64,000 nt of DNA from Desulfosoma sp. (GTDB lineage Bacteria > Desulfobacterota > Syntrophobacteria > Syntrophobacterales > DSM-9756): positions 108,236 to 172,235 of the forward strand of contig JBBFKY010000007.1 of the NCBI GenBank assembly GCA_037481875.1, read 5' to 3'. Positions 55,408 to 63,926 of the stretch are shown here, piece after piece (position 1 is the first letter of the stretch; every line of letters starts with the position of its first letter). A model generated the notes under the pieces. It had not been told where the DNA came from. It worked only from the letters and a program-made list of their open reading frames with translations, and made no database searches. Position numbers and translations under genes: made by a program.

Positions 55408-55412
55408 TACGT

Positions 55413-56573
55413 TTAGGCACGTACATGGTGAAAGTCGCTTAAAACGGCACGAGGATTCTCCACCCAGGTGTAACGCGCAAAGACTTTAGACCTCGCCGCT
55501 TCCCCCAACCTTCGCCCTAATTCTCGGTCCTTCAAGACACGGAGAAGCTCTTTGCGAAACGCTTCTTGATTTTTGGGTGGAAACAGCAGCCCATCACGGC
55601 CGTGCTCCAGTACGGCCCGAATGGGACCGTCATCAACGGCCACGATGGGCTTGCCCATGGCCATGGATTCAAAAAGCTTCATGGGCGAGCCATGCGCATT
55701 GGAATCTGGAATCACAACAATGTCGGCAAGAAACAGGTAATGTGGAACTATCTCAGACGTGACAAAACCCGTGAAGGTGATGTGTTGCATTAGACCTTGA
55801 GCCTTTGCCTTCGATTCGATCTCCGAACGGGCCGGACCGTCACCGACCAGCAGCAGGTGGAGGTCTTCCGTTTTCAGCAAATCAGAAATGCTGTCCAAGA
55901 GAAAACCAAGTCCATACCAATGAACGAAGGCACCCGTCGTGCAGATTACTTTCTCATGATTTATGCCAAGAGCTTTTCTCGAAAAGACGCAGTTCCTGAT
56001 TTTGAAACGTTCAGGATCAATGGCGTTCGGTGTGACTCGAATCTTTGATGCCGGGATTGAATGAACTTCCATCAACAACCTTTTAAAATGATCGGAAACA
56101 GTATAAATCATGGCGGCTCGAGGCACTATTCATCGTTCGATTTTATTTGCTAAGGCTTTGTTTACCAAGGGTCGTGAACGCCTAGCGACCGTAGCGTCAT
56201 TGACTTCCAAAAACAACGGGATACCATAAATGCGTGACACAAGTGATCCAGCGAAGGAAAACAATGCGTCTCTCTCATAGATCAGGTGGGGTGCAGACTT
56301 TTTCAGTCTGAGACCCAGTCTTAACAAAACATAAATGTTATAAGCTAATTCTAAGATTTCGAAGAAAGCCTGGGGACCTCGTTCCGCAATTAAAGCGAGA
56401 GTCTTTGATCTCGGAGCTGAAGCATGCTGCCCTTGTTGGGTGTCGAGATGGACACCAGGCGGGTCTAACACATCAACATCACAGCCGAGCCTAGGCATAC
56501 CTGAAACCATGCCTCGAATGTGTTTTCTCTCCGCCCAGCGACCTTGAGTCCGGTGATGATAGAAAATCTTCAT
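55413..56573 (-). pseudogene. GT4 glycosyltransferase interrupted by an in-frame TGA
   Basis: Two open pieces in the same frame: residues 1-147 (MKIFYHHRTQGRWAERKHIRGM, ending A-N-K-I-E-R) and the rest (PRAAMIYTVSDHFKRLL, SPMKLFESMAMGKPIVAVDDG). They are separated only by TGA at 56127-56129, about 385 codons in all. In GT4 enzymes this position is commonly tryptophan (E-R-W-I), and TGG to TGA is a single-base change, so a nonsense mutation or a sequence error is likely. No hairpin with a G-U loop follows at SECIS distance. GGGAG precedes the ATG. If real, the enzyme is inactive. Confidence 0.82.
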
Positions 56574-56804
56574 TTTGAAGGCTCCCGGCTCAAAAGGATT
56601 TCAAGAAAAAAGTCATTCCCGCCTACGACGAAAGTGGGTGTTTTTGGTGCACTCTACAGGCTGCTCAACCATGTGCAGGCACAGTCTTACGCTCCTTTTG
56701 AGTTTCGTCATGTTAGCGTATCAGAGGCAAAACGGCATCAACCATTTCAAACTTCCCTACTCACGCCCTGAACCAAAGTTCTAAAGTGGAAAACGCCTTT
56801 ACGA

Positions 56805-58064
56805 TCAACTAGGCCTGGAAGACATCGTGTGATGCGACGCACGTGAAACCAAAGCTTCCAGTTTAGCCATTTCGTGTTTCCACGAATGATGCTTCAGCAC
56901 GTAGTCTCTGGCATTGTATTCAAGGTGCCGTCGTTTTTCAGGATTTTCCACAATGTCGATCACAGCTTGGGCAAAGGCTTCGGCTCCATCGGCGCAGAGG
57001 ATGTCTCGGTCGGGAACCGCTTTCAGGCCATCTAGAGCCTGCGATGTGGCCACCACGGCCTTTCCCGTTGCCATGGCTTCCAATACCTTGTTCTGGACAC
57101 CCCGAGCCATCCGGAGTGGAGCGACCACACACACAGCGCTACGCAAATAGGGCCTCACATCAGGAACAAACCCCGTCACATGAATGCCGTAGGAGCCGCT
57201 CAGCCGACGAATTCTCGGGTGCGGGCGGCTTCCCACAACAGTAAAGCGCGCCCGGGGAAAGCGTTGGCGTATTCGGGGCCAAACCGTTTTCGCAAACCAG
57301 AGCACTCCATCCACATTAGCATGGTAATCCATGGCACCCACAAAAACGATGGTCGGCTCCCCTTTCTTCCAGGTGGTTTCCGGTCCGCCTTCATCCAAGG
57401 GACAAAAAAAATCCGTATCCACCCCGTTTCCCACAACCCAAGGGCAAAGGGCACCAGGGCTTTTTCGAAGGAACAATTCCCGTTCTGCTTCCGATACAAA
57501 GATAGAAACATCAAAAGACTCATGGACTTTTCGCTCATAGGCCCATAAGCGCCGGGACTCCTCCTTGTAAACCCAACGAAACGGAACGGGCGATCGCTTC
57601 GCGTACTGCGCCCATTTGTCTGAGTCTAGATCACAAAAGTCAATGATCTTTCGCACTTTTCCGCCCGGTTGCCACAACGTTTTTTTGTGGCGGCTGGAAA
57701 AAACATATTCCGCCATGGGAGACGAAAAACAAAGCACCGCGTCATATGTTCGACTTTCTAGGCATTCATCTACCCACCTCTGAAGCCGCGGGCTATAAAA
57801 ATAAGAAACACTCAAGGGCATAGACCCTGGAAGCTGCAAAAGACATTTTAAACGCGCCTTCCAAGGCGTGAGAGGGACCGCCTGTACCGAACGACACCAG
57901 GTGCGCAAGGTTTCCACATGCTTCATGTCCTGTGGATCGTCGCAGAGGCAGCCCAAGTCCACTTCATGGCATTGGGCCAGATACCGCACTTCATGGTACG
58001 ATCGAATTTTATCGCCCTTATTGGGTGGATAAGGGATGCGATGGGCAAGGTAAAGGATTCTCAT
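56805..58064 (-). CDS. GT4 glycosyltransferase, TIGR03087 (XrtA-system) type
   Basis: 419 residues. The N-terminus MRILYLAHRIPYPPNKGDKIRSYHEVRYLA is the signature of the TIGR03087 sugar transferase of exosortase A loci. It has a GT-B fold with donor motifs VGAMDYHANVDGVLWFA and APLRMARGVQNKVLEAMATGKAVVAT. The frame is open upstream to 58127, but that extension is only translated repeat. No Shine-Dalgarno is visible; the start abuts a CGTGAAGT-type repeat array. The product acts at the cytoplasmic membrane in repeat-unit assembly. Confidence 0.9.
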   Translation of the reverse strand: MRILYLAHRIPYPPNKGDKIRSYHEVRYLAQCHEVDLGCLCDDPQDMKHVETLRTWCRSVQAVPLTPWKARLKCLLQLPGSMPLSVSYFYSPRLQRWVDECLESRTYDAVLCFSSPMAEYVFSSRHKKTLWQPGGKVRKIIDFCDLDSDKWAQYAKRSPVPFRWVYKEESRRLWAYERKVHESFDVSIFVSEAERELFLRKSPGALCPWVVGNGVDTDFFCPLDEGGPETTWKKGEPTIVFVGAMDYHANVDGVLWFAKTVWPRIRQRFPRARFTVVGSRPHPRIRRLSGSYGIHVTGFVPDVRPYLRSAVCVVAPLRMARGVQNKVLEAMATGKAVVATSQALDGLKAVPDRDILCADGAEAFAQAVIDIVENPEKRRHLEYNARDYVLKHHSWKHEMAKLEALVSRASHHTMSSRPS

Positions 58065-58345
58065 CGTCAAGTTATGAAGTTGTGAAGTTGTGGAATCGTA
58101 TAAAGGGCAAGTGGTGAAGTCGTGCATCGTAAATGGGAATAAAGAGAAATCGTGAAATTGTAAGCTGAGTCGCAGGCTTGCCGGCTAAGGGAAGGCGTAA
58201 GGTCGTCATCATGGACCTTTACTCTCGATTCTTTTGGACTCAAGCTAAAGTTCCCGGTCTCCTGTGCCATACTCCCTTAAAGGGCCTTGCCCTCCCCCTT
58301 CACCCGTTACAAGTTCATATTCTACGATTCCACGATTTCACGCCA
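58057..58345. repeat. CGTGAAGT-family array between femAB and TIGR03087 genes
   Basis: On the plus strand, units run from about 58062 to 58162 (ATCGTCAAG, TTGTGAAG, TTGTGGAATCG, GGTGAAGTCGTGC, AATCGTGAAATTG). A reverse pair lies at 58322-58343 (CTACGATTCCACGATTTCAC). On the minus strand, the FemAB stop TGA is inside the first GCGTGA. No gene lies between. Confidence 0.75.
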
Positions 58346-59384
58346 AAAACCGAGCAATAGGCGGACCGGCGAGCCGCGTAAGCCAATGGGGAAGCCGCCG
58401 CCATAACTCGATCTTTCGCTGGTACTTTGGGTTGGCGGGACTCAGATCGGGAATGTCCTCGATACGGCTGAGCACATATTGGTACGCGAGAGGTTTGGGT
58501 TCAAAGCCCCAGTGGATTTTGAATGCATAGGAACCGGTGTCGATTTTGCTGCGACCGAAATCGAACCAACGGTATCCATGACTGCACGACCAGCGCATGA
58601 GGTCAAAGTACATGAAGTCGTTGGGAGCCAAGTGCCTGTACTCGGCAAGGGATCCGGCATAGTAAGGCATAACCACGTCCTTGTAAAAGAAGCTCAAAAC
58701 CCCTGCGATAGGCAGACCTTCAGGGGTGTAAATAATTCGAATTTCGCAAGAGTCTTTAAAAGTATCCACAAGTTTTTGAAAGTAGCGATAGGAAAAGATG
58801 GGCGTGCCGAGGCGGTGAAAGTTGGTCGCCAAAAGGCTGTAGAAGGTGGGGAGAAGATCCCTTCCGGTGCGCGATACCAGCCCCGCCTTGATACCCACTC
58901 GAACCATCCTTCGCGATTTTCGAGGAATTGCCTGAAGATTTTTTTCTGGGTCAGAATGCATTTGCTTTCGAAAGGTCACGTAGCGATGTTTTGTCGGGAG
59001 GTTCCCGAAAGGTTTTTCATGACGCAGCTCTAAATAATCCAGCCCTTGCAATCGTACCATACGGGCGGCTTCGAAGATCAACCGCTCGGCCACTTCCGGA
59101 GTTTCCGCCAAGGCACCACCTTTTTCTGCAAAAGGAACGGAGCTCATGTAGTTTCCAAAGAGGGGGCTTCGAATGGAAAACAGCGGAAGCACCCCCACAA
59201 TACGCCGCGGCCTTGCGGATCCTTTGGATTCTTCCGCGACAAGATAGTGGTCCCTATGTCCAAAGGATTCCGAGACCACTCTTTTCCATGCGGTCAGATG
59301 AAACAGGGTGCCGTCTGGATGGTTGAGAACAAAGAGGTCCCAAGCAACAGCATCTGAAGGTTGGTAAGGACGAATGAGAATCAT
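58338..59384 (-). CDS. FemAB-type transferase, XrtA-associated (TIGR03019 type)
   Basis: 348 residues with tandem GNAT-like lobes: residues 1-150 (IRPYQPSDAVAWDLFVLNHPDGTLFHLTAWKRVV) and the second lobe containing the FEMABX-like phrase SLAEYRHLAPNDFMYFDLMRWSCSHGYRWFDFGRSK. This is the FemAB-like protein that accompanies exosortase A. FemAB relatives transfer amino acids from aminoacyl-tRNA; here it may aminoacylate a sugar of the exopolysaccharide. The stop codon lies in a repeat (GCGTGA). A gene-free 472-bp gap precedes it. Confidence 0.88.
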   Translation of the reverse strand: MILIRPYQPSDAVAWDLFVLNHPDGTLFHLTAWKRVVSESFGHRDHYLVAEESKGSARPRRIVGVLPLFSIRSPLFGNYMSSVPFAEKGGALAETPEVAERLIFEAARMVRLQGLDYLELRHEKPFGNLPTKHRYVTFRKQMHSDPEKNLQAIPRKSRRMVRVGIKAGLVSRTGRDLLPTFYSLLATNFHRLGTPIFSYRYFQKLVDTFKDSCEIRIIYTPEGLPIAGVLSFFYKDVVMPYYAGSLAEYRHLAPNDFMYFDLMRWSCSHGYRWFDFGRSKIDTGSYAFKIHWGFEPKPLAYQYVLSRIEDIPDLSPANPKYQRKIELWRRLPHWLTRLAGPPIARFLA

Positions 59385-59856
59385 GCCTGAATTCTCTCTC
59401 TCGTCTCAAAAGTTCATAAAAAAGACTTCCGAACGTTATCAGATCGTAACCCTGGAGCCTATGGCCTGACTTGGATAGCAGTATGCCATTTTGGAATCGT
59501 GATTTTCTCTAGCAGTCAAAGGCAGGTATCACGGCGGCCTTCATAAAAGGGCTCCAACGTCGTCAACAATTTAGATCGTCCGACGCAAAAACCTTAAAAC
59601 GCAAAACCACTGCCCTCTAGATCGACGCTTTTCCACCTTCCCCATTTCACCATTCAGATACAAACTGTTACGGCGATCAGCAGGGGTGATAATCTGCAAT
59701 TTGCTGCGTCAAGGTTGCAATGACAAACGGAGAGAAAAAAACATAAGCACTAAATTGAGAATAAATTCTCCCCGTTAATCAAAAGATTGCGAATATCCAC
59801 GCTCATGGGATCTGGTGAAGCAGGACTGCTTTTGATCATAAGCGAGTTGTTAACCG
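59385..59856. other. Gene-free 472-bp stretch
   Basis: I see no coding frame, no GG-N10-GC sigma-54 promoter and no riboswitch-like core. The AT-rich half at 59720-59800 is unremarkable. Confidence 0.5.
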
Positions 59857-61155
59857 TCACAACGCCGCCATCTTTCTTTTCAACGAGGCTCCATCGCTGA
59901 GCAATTTTTGGTATAAGTTGAAATATAAATGAGCATTGTGTTGCCAGGTTCTGTTGCTATAAACCCAGCGCTTGGCCTCTTGCGTCAGGAAAGCTGACAA
60001 ATCCGGCTTTGAGAAAAGAGTGAAGATTTTTTCCGCCAAGGCTTGAGAACTTCCAGCTCTAAAAAGGAGGCCTGTTTCACCGTCCCGAATCAGCTCTTTG
60101 TGGCCTCCCACATCACTGGCAATGACAGCAACACCCATGGCCATGGCTTCAAGGGGCTTTAGGGGCGTCACCAGTTCAGTCAGACGCATGGATTTGCGCG
60201 GCAATACCAAGGCATCACAGGCGGCATAGGCAGCGGGAACCTCATTGTGCGGAATCCTTCCGGCAAAATTTACGACCCCTTCTACATCCAATTCACGAGC
60301 AAGGCACCGAAGCGCATCTTCTTCCGGACCGCCTCCAATGAGTAAGGCACGAATTTGACTCCCTTTTATTGGGAATTGGGTAAAGGCACGAAAAAGCAAA
60401 TCCAAACCCTCGTAGTGATAAAACGAACCGATAAAAGCTACGACGAAGTCGTTCGGCCGGAATCCCCAACGGGCTCTTAAAGCTTCATCTCGGGGAAGGG
60501 ACTGAAGCTCGGCGGGGTCTATGGCGTTGGGCACCACCGTTATTTTCGTGGAAGGTATTCCTCGAGCCAAAAGATCAGAGCGAAGACCCTCGCAGATGGT
60601 GACTACGGCATCGGCCGTTCGGCACGCGAGCGTTTCCAAAGCACGAATTAATCGATATCGAAAGCCCCATTCTCGGTGTGTGCCATGATCGACTGCAGCA
60701 TCTTCCCAAAAGGCACGAATTTCGTAAACCACCGGAATTCCGTATCGACGGCCGATTGCGAAAGCCGGAAAGGCGTTCAGAACAGGACTGTGTACGTGAA
60801 GGATGGCGGGCCGCCTGGATTTCACCAACCGATCGAGTTCACGTCTCATGCGGCCCATGATGCGCCATTCGTATAGGAAGGGTGAAACCTTTTTGATCTT
60901 GCCGCTTCGAAAATAGCAGACGCTATCGTAAATTTCCGAGGATGTTAAGGCACTTGGCGCTGACTCCTCATGCTTTGGAGACGTGAGCACAATCGGTTCA
61001 AATCCCACATTCCGAAGACATCGAAGGATATTACGGCTGCGATATGTGTATCCCGTCTGCACCGGTAGGCTGTGGTCCAGCACATGAAGGACGGTCCGGG
61101 GAAACTCAGAGAAGATGCAACCCCTGAAAGCCCTGAAGGATGTGTCAGCGCCCAT
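59857..61155 (-). CDS. GT4 glycosyltransferase, TIGR04063 (XrtA-system) type
   Basis: 432 residues. The N-terminal core TVLHVLDHSLPVQTGYTYRSRNIL is the signature of the exosortase-A-associated TIGR04063 family, followed by VVYEIRAFWEDAAVDHGTHREW and the donor motifs GSFYHYEGLDLLFRAF and PRKSMRLTELVTPLKPLEAMAMG. The ATG at 61155 has AAAAGGGA upstream and adds a ~20-residue leader compared with the usual start. It lies 75 bp after the epimerase gene. Confidence 0.9.
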   Translation of the reverse strand: MGADTSFRAFRGCIFSEFPRTVLHVLDHSLPVQTGYTYRSRNILRCLRNVGFEPIVLTSPKHEESAPSALTSSEIYDSVCYFRSGKIKKVSPFLYEWRIMGRMRRELDRLVKSRRPAILHVHSPVLNAFPAFAIGRRYGIPVVYEIRAFWEDAAVDHGTHREWGFRYRLIRALETLACRTADAVVTICEGLRSDLLARGIPSTKITVVPNAIDPAELQSLPRDEALRARWGFRPNDFVVAFIGSFYHYEGLDLLFRAFTQFPIKGSQIRALLIGGGPEEDALRCLARELDVEGVVNFAGRIPHNEVPAAYAACDALVLPRKSMRLTELVTPLKPLEAMAMGVAVIASDVGGHKELIRDGETGLLFRAGSSQALAEKIFTLFSKPDLSAFLTQEAKRWVYSNRTWQHNAHLYFNLYQKLLSDGASLKRKMAAL

Positions 61156-61230
61156 TCCAGTCCCTTTTCTTCCTCTGCGGTTAAATACCCGGCACCGAAG
61201 TCAGGCGGTTTTCAAGGCAACCCGAAAGTT

Positions 61231-62343
61231 TTAAGGTTCTGCCGAGCCATAATGGGTCAAAGCATTCAAGACGCGTTCAGCCGTTCGGCCATCCCACAAG
61301 TCGGGTACCCGACCGAAACGGCTTGGTTTTTCCAGAAGATCCTTGATGTCCGCCCATAAGGTCGCCGGTGACGTGAGCCGATTGCTTCCTTCGGTGACCG
61401 TAACGGGCCGCTCCGTGTTGGGCCGCAAAGTTAGGCAGGGTGTACGGAAATAGGTGGTCTCTTCTTGAAGACCTCCGGAATCCGTCAGGACGAACCGAGC
61501 GTTTTCCGCAAGACACAGGCTGTCGTGGTAACCGACGGGATCCACCACTTGGAAGTGCGGGCCGGTATTCAAACGGATGCCGAAGGCTTCCATGTTCTTT
61601 CGCGTTCTTGGATGCATGGGAAAGATCACGGGAAAGGATCGTGAGAGATCCATAAGATCGTTCAGGATTCCCCGTAAAATGTCCGGCTGGTCCACGTTGG
61701 AAGGCCGATGCAGCGTCACGTACACATAACGGCCGGGATCCACACCGAAGCGTTCGTAAGTTCGACACGAACGCGCCTTGTCCAGGTTGGCCACCAGCGT
61801 GTCGATCATGATGTTTCCTACGCGATGAATTCGTGTTTCCGGCACCCCTTCCCGAAGAAGATTGCTATCCGCATCCGGAGATGGTGTGAGCAGCAGATCC
61901 GCCAAGGCATCGGTGACAACTCGATTGATTTCTTCCGGCATAGTGCGATCGAAACTTCGAAGTCCGGCTTCCACATGGGCCACCCGAATCCCTAGCTTGG
62001 CGGCCACCAGAGTGCAGGCCATAGTGGAATTCACATCGCCCACCACCACAACCCAGTCAGGCCTGTGCTCCAGGCACACGTCTTCAAAACGGGCCATAAT
62101 CGCCGCCGTCTGCTTGGCATGCGATCCGGACCCCACTTCGAGGTTGATGTCGGGTTCGGGAATTCCTAGTTCACGAAAAAAGACTTCCGACATCATCACA
62201 TCGTAATGCTGGCCCGTATGCACCAGAATGGGTGACAAAACCCCGTTGCCGGATACGGATTCGTTCCAGCGCCGAATGGCGTGCATGATGGGAGCCACCT
62301 TCATGAAATTGGGTCTGGCCCCGGCAATAATGCTGATCCTCAC
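61231..62343 (-). CDS. wecB: UDP-N-acetylglucosamine 2-epimerase (non-hydrolysing)
   Basis: 370 residues. It interconverts UDP-GlcNAc and UDP-ManNAc, so the polysaccharide probably contains ManNAc or a derivative such as ManNAcA. Motifs: GARPNFMKVAPI at the start, HTGQHYDVMMSE, VVVGDVNSTMACTLVA, HVEAGLRSFDRTMPEEINR, and the allosteric/active-site region TDSGGLQEETTYF. The start is GTG at 62343 with GGAGG 11 bases upstream. No UDP-ManNAc dehydrogenase is in view. The 214-bp leader is a repeat array. Confidence 0.95.
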   Translation of the reverse strand: MRISIIAGARPNFMKVAPIMHAIRRWNESVSGNGVLSPILVHTGQHYDVMMSEVFFRELGIPEPDINLEVGSGSHAKQTAAIMARFEDVCLEHRPDWVVVVGDVNSTMACTLVAAKLGIRVAHVEAGLRSFDRTMPEEINRVVTDALADLLLTPSPDADSNLLREGVPETRIHRVGNIMIDTLVANLDKARSCRTYERFGVDPGRYVYVTLHRPSNVDQPDILRGILNDLMDLSRSFPVIFPMHPRTRKNMEAFGIRLNTGPHFQVVDPVGYHDSLCLAENARFVLTDSGGLQEETTYFRTPCLTLRPNTERPVTVTEGSNRLTSPATLWADIKDLLEKPSRFGRVPDLWDGRTAERVLNALTHYGSAEP

Positions 62344-62600
62344 GACCCAAAAACCTCCATACTAAACTTCCCCACTTTTACGCCCTCCCCGTTCAAGGCT
62401 TCCCCTTTGACCATCTCCCGATTCACCACTTCCCGTCTCACGCCTTCCGGATTGACAATCTCCGGATCACGAACTCCCGATTCACGATTTCCCGATTCAA
62501 GACCTTTCGCTTCACGACTTCACGTTTTCAAAACTTGCGCATATACCTTTTCCCAATTCACGACTTCCCCATTGACGATTTCTCAATTGACGACCTCACG
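62344..62600. repeat. CGTGAAGT-family array between the VanZ-like gene and wecB
   Basis: On the minus strand the whole 62344-62600 stretch is made of 7-10 bp units such as AATCGTCAAT, AAGTCGTGAAT, GTGAAGTCGTGAAG, AATCGGGAAATCGTGAATC, repeated more than fifteen times with variation. The last codons and the TGA stop of the VanZ-like gene (S-S-I-E-K-S-S-M-G-K-S-stop) are read from it. Confidence 0.8.
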
Positions 62601-63019
62601 ACTTCAAGCCCCTGCCAGAGGGCAAGACCCCCCACAATACCCACCACGTTGAAAAGAAGGTCCGTCAGGGATCCGTAACGGCCTGGAACAAAGGCTTGGG
62701 CTGTTTCCAGAATACCACTGTAAAGGACGGTGCTTATTCCCACTGCGATAAATGTCAAAACGCGACGTCTCTTGCCGGCGTCCATGAAGGTCTGAAGTGC
62801 GATCAACGACAACAAGCCGAAACACGGAATATGCATGAGGTTTTGGACATTCGCCGAAATATTCACCAGGAATCTTGGGGTCCAGGCATGGGAATCCATC
62901 GGCGCCAAAGCAAGGACAGTGAGCACCCCTAAGTAAACAATCAAAACAATGCCCCATGTACGCCTGGACAAGTTCACTTGCCGGATCTCACAAAGAGCCT
63001 CCAGCATCCCATGCCCCAT
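62558..63019 (-). CDS. VanZ-like membrane protein
   Basis: 153 residues with four membrane helices: TWGIVLIVYLGVLTVLALAP, LMHIPCFGLLSLIAL, FIAVGISTVLYSGILETAQ and LTDLLFNVVGIVGGLALWQG, which is the VanZ pattern including H-I-P and the Q-x-F-V-P-G-R-Y-x-S-x-x-D motif. VanZ-like proteins are frequent in exosortase A loci; the exact function is unknown. The start is uncertain: 63019, 63007 and a GTG at 62977 are all possible. The last eleven residues come from the CGTGAAGT array. A 26-bp direct repeat straddles its 5' end. Confidence 0.85.
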   Translation of the reverse strand: MGHGMLEALCEIRQVNLSRRTWGIVLIVYLGVLTVLALAPMDSHAWTPRFLVNISANVQNLMHIPCFGLLSLIALQTFMDAGKRRRVLTFIAVGISTVLYSGILETAQAFVPGRYGSLTDLLFNVVGIVGGLALWQGLEVVRSSIEKSSMGKS

Positions 63020-63036
63020 GTACGCCTGGACAAGTT
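62949..63036. repeat. Perfect 26-bp direct repeat around the VanZ-like start
   Basis: The same 26 bases occur at 62949-62974 and 63011-63036, 62 bp apart. The core is CCCCATGTACGCCTGGACAA. Each copy encodes the phrase L-S-R-R-T-W-G on the minus strand, so the gene's 5' end has been duplicated. Confidence 0.85.
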
Positions 63037-63071
63037 TAAGCTCCCGTTTTGTGGCGCATGAACCACCGATT

Positions 63072-63926
63072 TCATAAGTTCAAATAACTGGTGCAACTCA
63101 TGAACCGGCAATTTCCAAAGCGCATGATGAGCCGAAGCAAGCGTGCGGCGGTGCGGGACAGGTTGACGTAGTGACGAAAACGACTCACCGGATCGACACC
63201 GCAGACTCGAGGCTGCATCGGGTCGCATTCCCACGGGTGCATGTAAAAAACGTAGGCCCCTTGAGATCGAAGGATTTTGGAAACGCCCGCAGCAAAAAGA
63301 TCAAAAGGTACCAGACGAAAATAACCGCCGCCAGCCCACGGCAGTGTCCGCCCTAAAATTTTAAGATTGCTTACCGGAAGCTCATAAAATTTGGGCTGCA
63401 CTTCGTAGGCGATGCCCCTTCGCGTTCCGTTCAGGGTCAGAGTGCCGTAGCGAGGGTTCAATCCAAAAGAATTGTAGCTGGAATCGTATCGGTACCCAGC
63501 TTCTTCTACCTGTTCGAGGATTCTGTCTGAAATGGAAAAGCCCGGAGCCCGATAGCCCAAAACGGGACTCCCGAGAATGTCTTCCAATAAAGCTTTGCTG
63601 CGCATTAAGTCCTCTTGTAAATCGCACGGTTTTTCGTGCACACAGAGGCGATGCCAGTATCCGTGAGAAGCCACTTCATGCCCGCGACGGTGTATTTCAT
63701 GCACCAGCTGAGGAAACCTTTCCGCCACAGAACCCAACACGAAAAAGGTGGCTTTCACGGGTCGACCCAAACAACGTTCCCCTTCCTCCAGCACATCCAA
63801 AAGCGTGGCTGTACTTCGATCCACCCGCCAGCATTGACGATTCCAGGAGGAGGAAGGGAAAAGAGGGCGGAGGTTTTCTACTTGGAACCAATCTTCTATG
63901 TCAAAAGTAAGTAAAAAAGAAGTCAT
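63072..63926 (-). CDS. XrtA-associated polysaccharide deacetylase with DUF3473 (TIGR03006 type)
   Basis: 284 residues. Carbohydrate esterase 4 fold with the exosortase-A-specific N-terminus LLTFDIEDWFQVEN (catalytic D residues), the metal-binding S-H-G-Y-W-H, Y-R-A-P-G-F-S and the C-terminal DUF3473 segment ending YVFYMHPWECDP. It deacetylates the exopolysaccharide, probably in the periplasm. The start ATG (63926) lies inside the first unit of an 8-bp tandem repeat and no Shine-Dalgarno is present, so translation may depend on the array or an upstream cistron. Confidence 0.92.
   Translation of the reverse strand: MTSFLLTFDIEDWFQVENLRPLFPSSSWNRQCWRVDRSTATLLDVLEEGERCLGRPVKATFFVLGSVAERFPQLVHEIHRRGHEVASHGYWHRLCVHEKPCDLQEDLMRSKALLEDILGSPVLGYRAPGFSISDRILEQVEEAGYRYDSSYNSFGLNPRYGTLTLNGTRRGIAYEVQPKFYELPVSNLKILGRTLPWAGGGYFRLVPFDLFAAGVSKILRSQGAYVFYMHPWECDPMQPRVCGVDPVSRFRHYVNLSRTAARLLRLIMRFGNCRFMSCTSYLNL

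Noticed and set aside
56127-56129. Selenocysteine codon in the GT4 gene
   Set aside because: The usual residue is Trp, one base from TGA, and no hairpin with a G-containing loop follows at the right distance.
27462-63926. PEP-CTERM substrate or exosortase gene
   Set aside because: No protein ends with a P-E-P, membrane helix and basic cluster, and no exosortase-like membrane protein is present; both probably lie outside the window.
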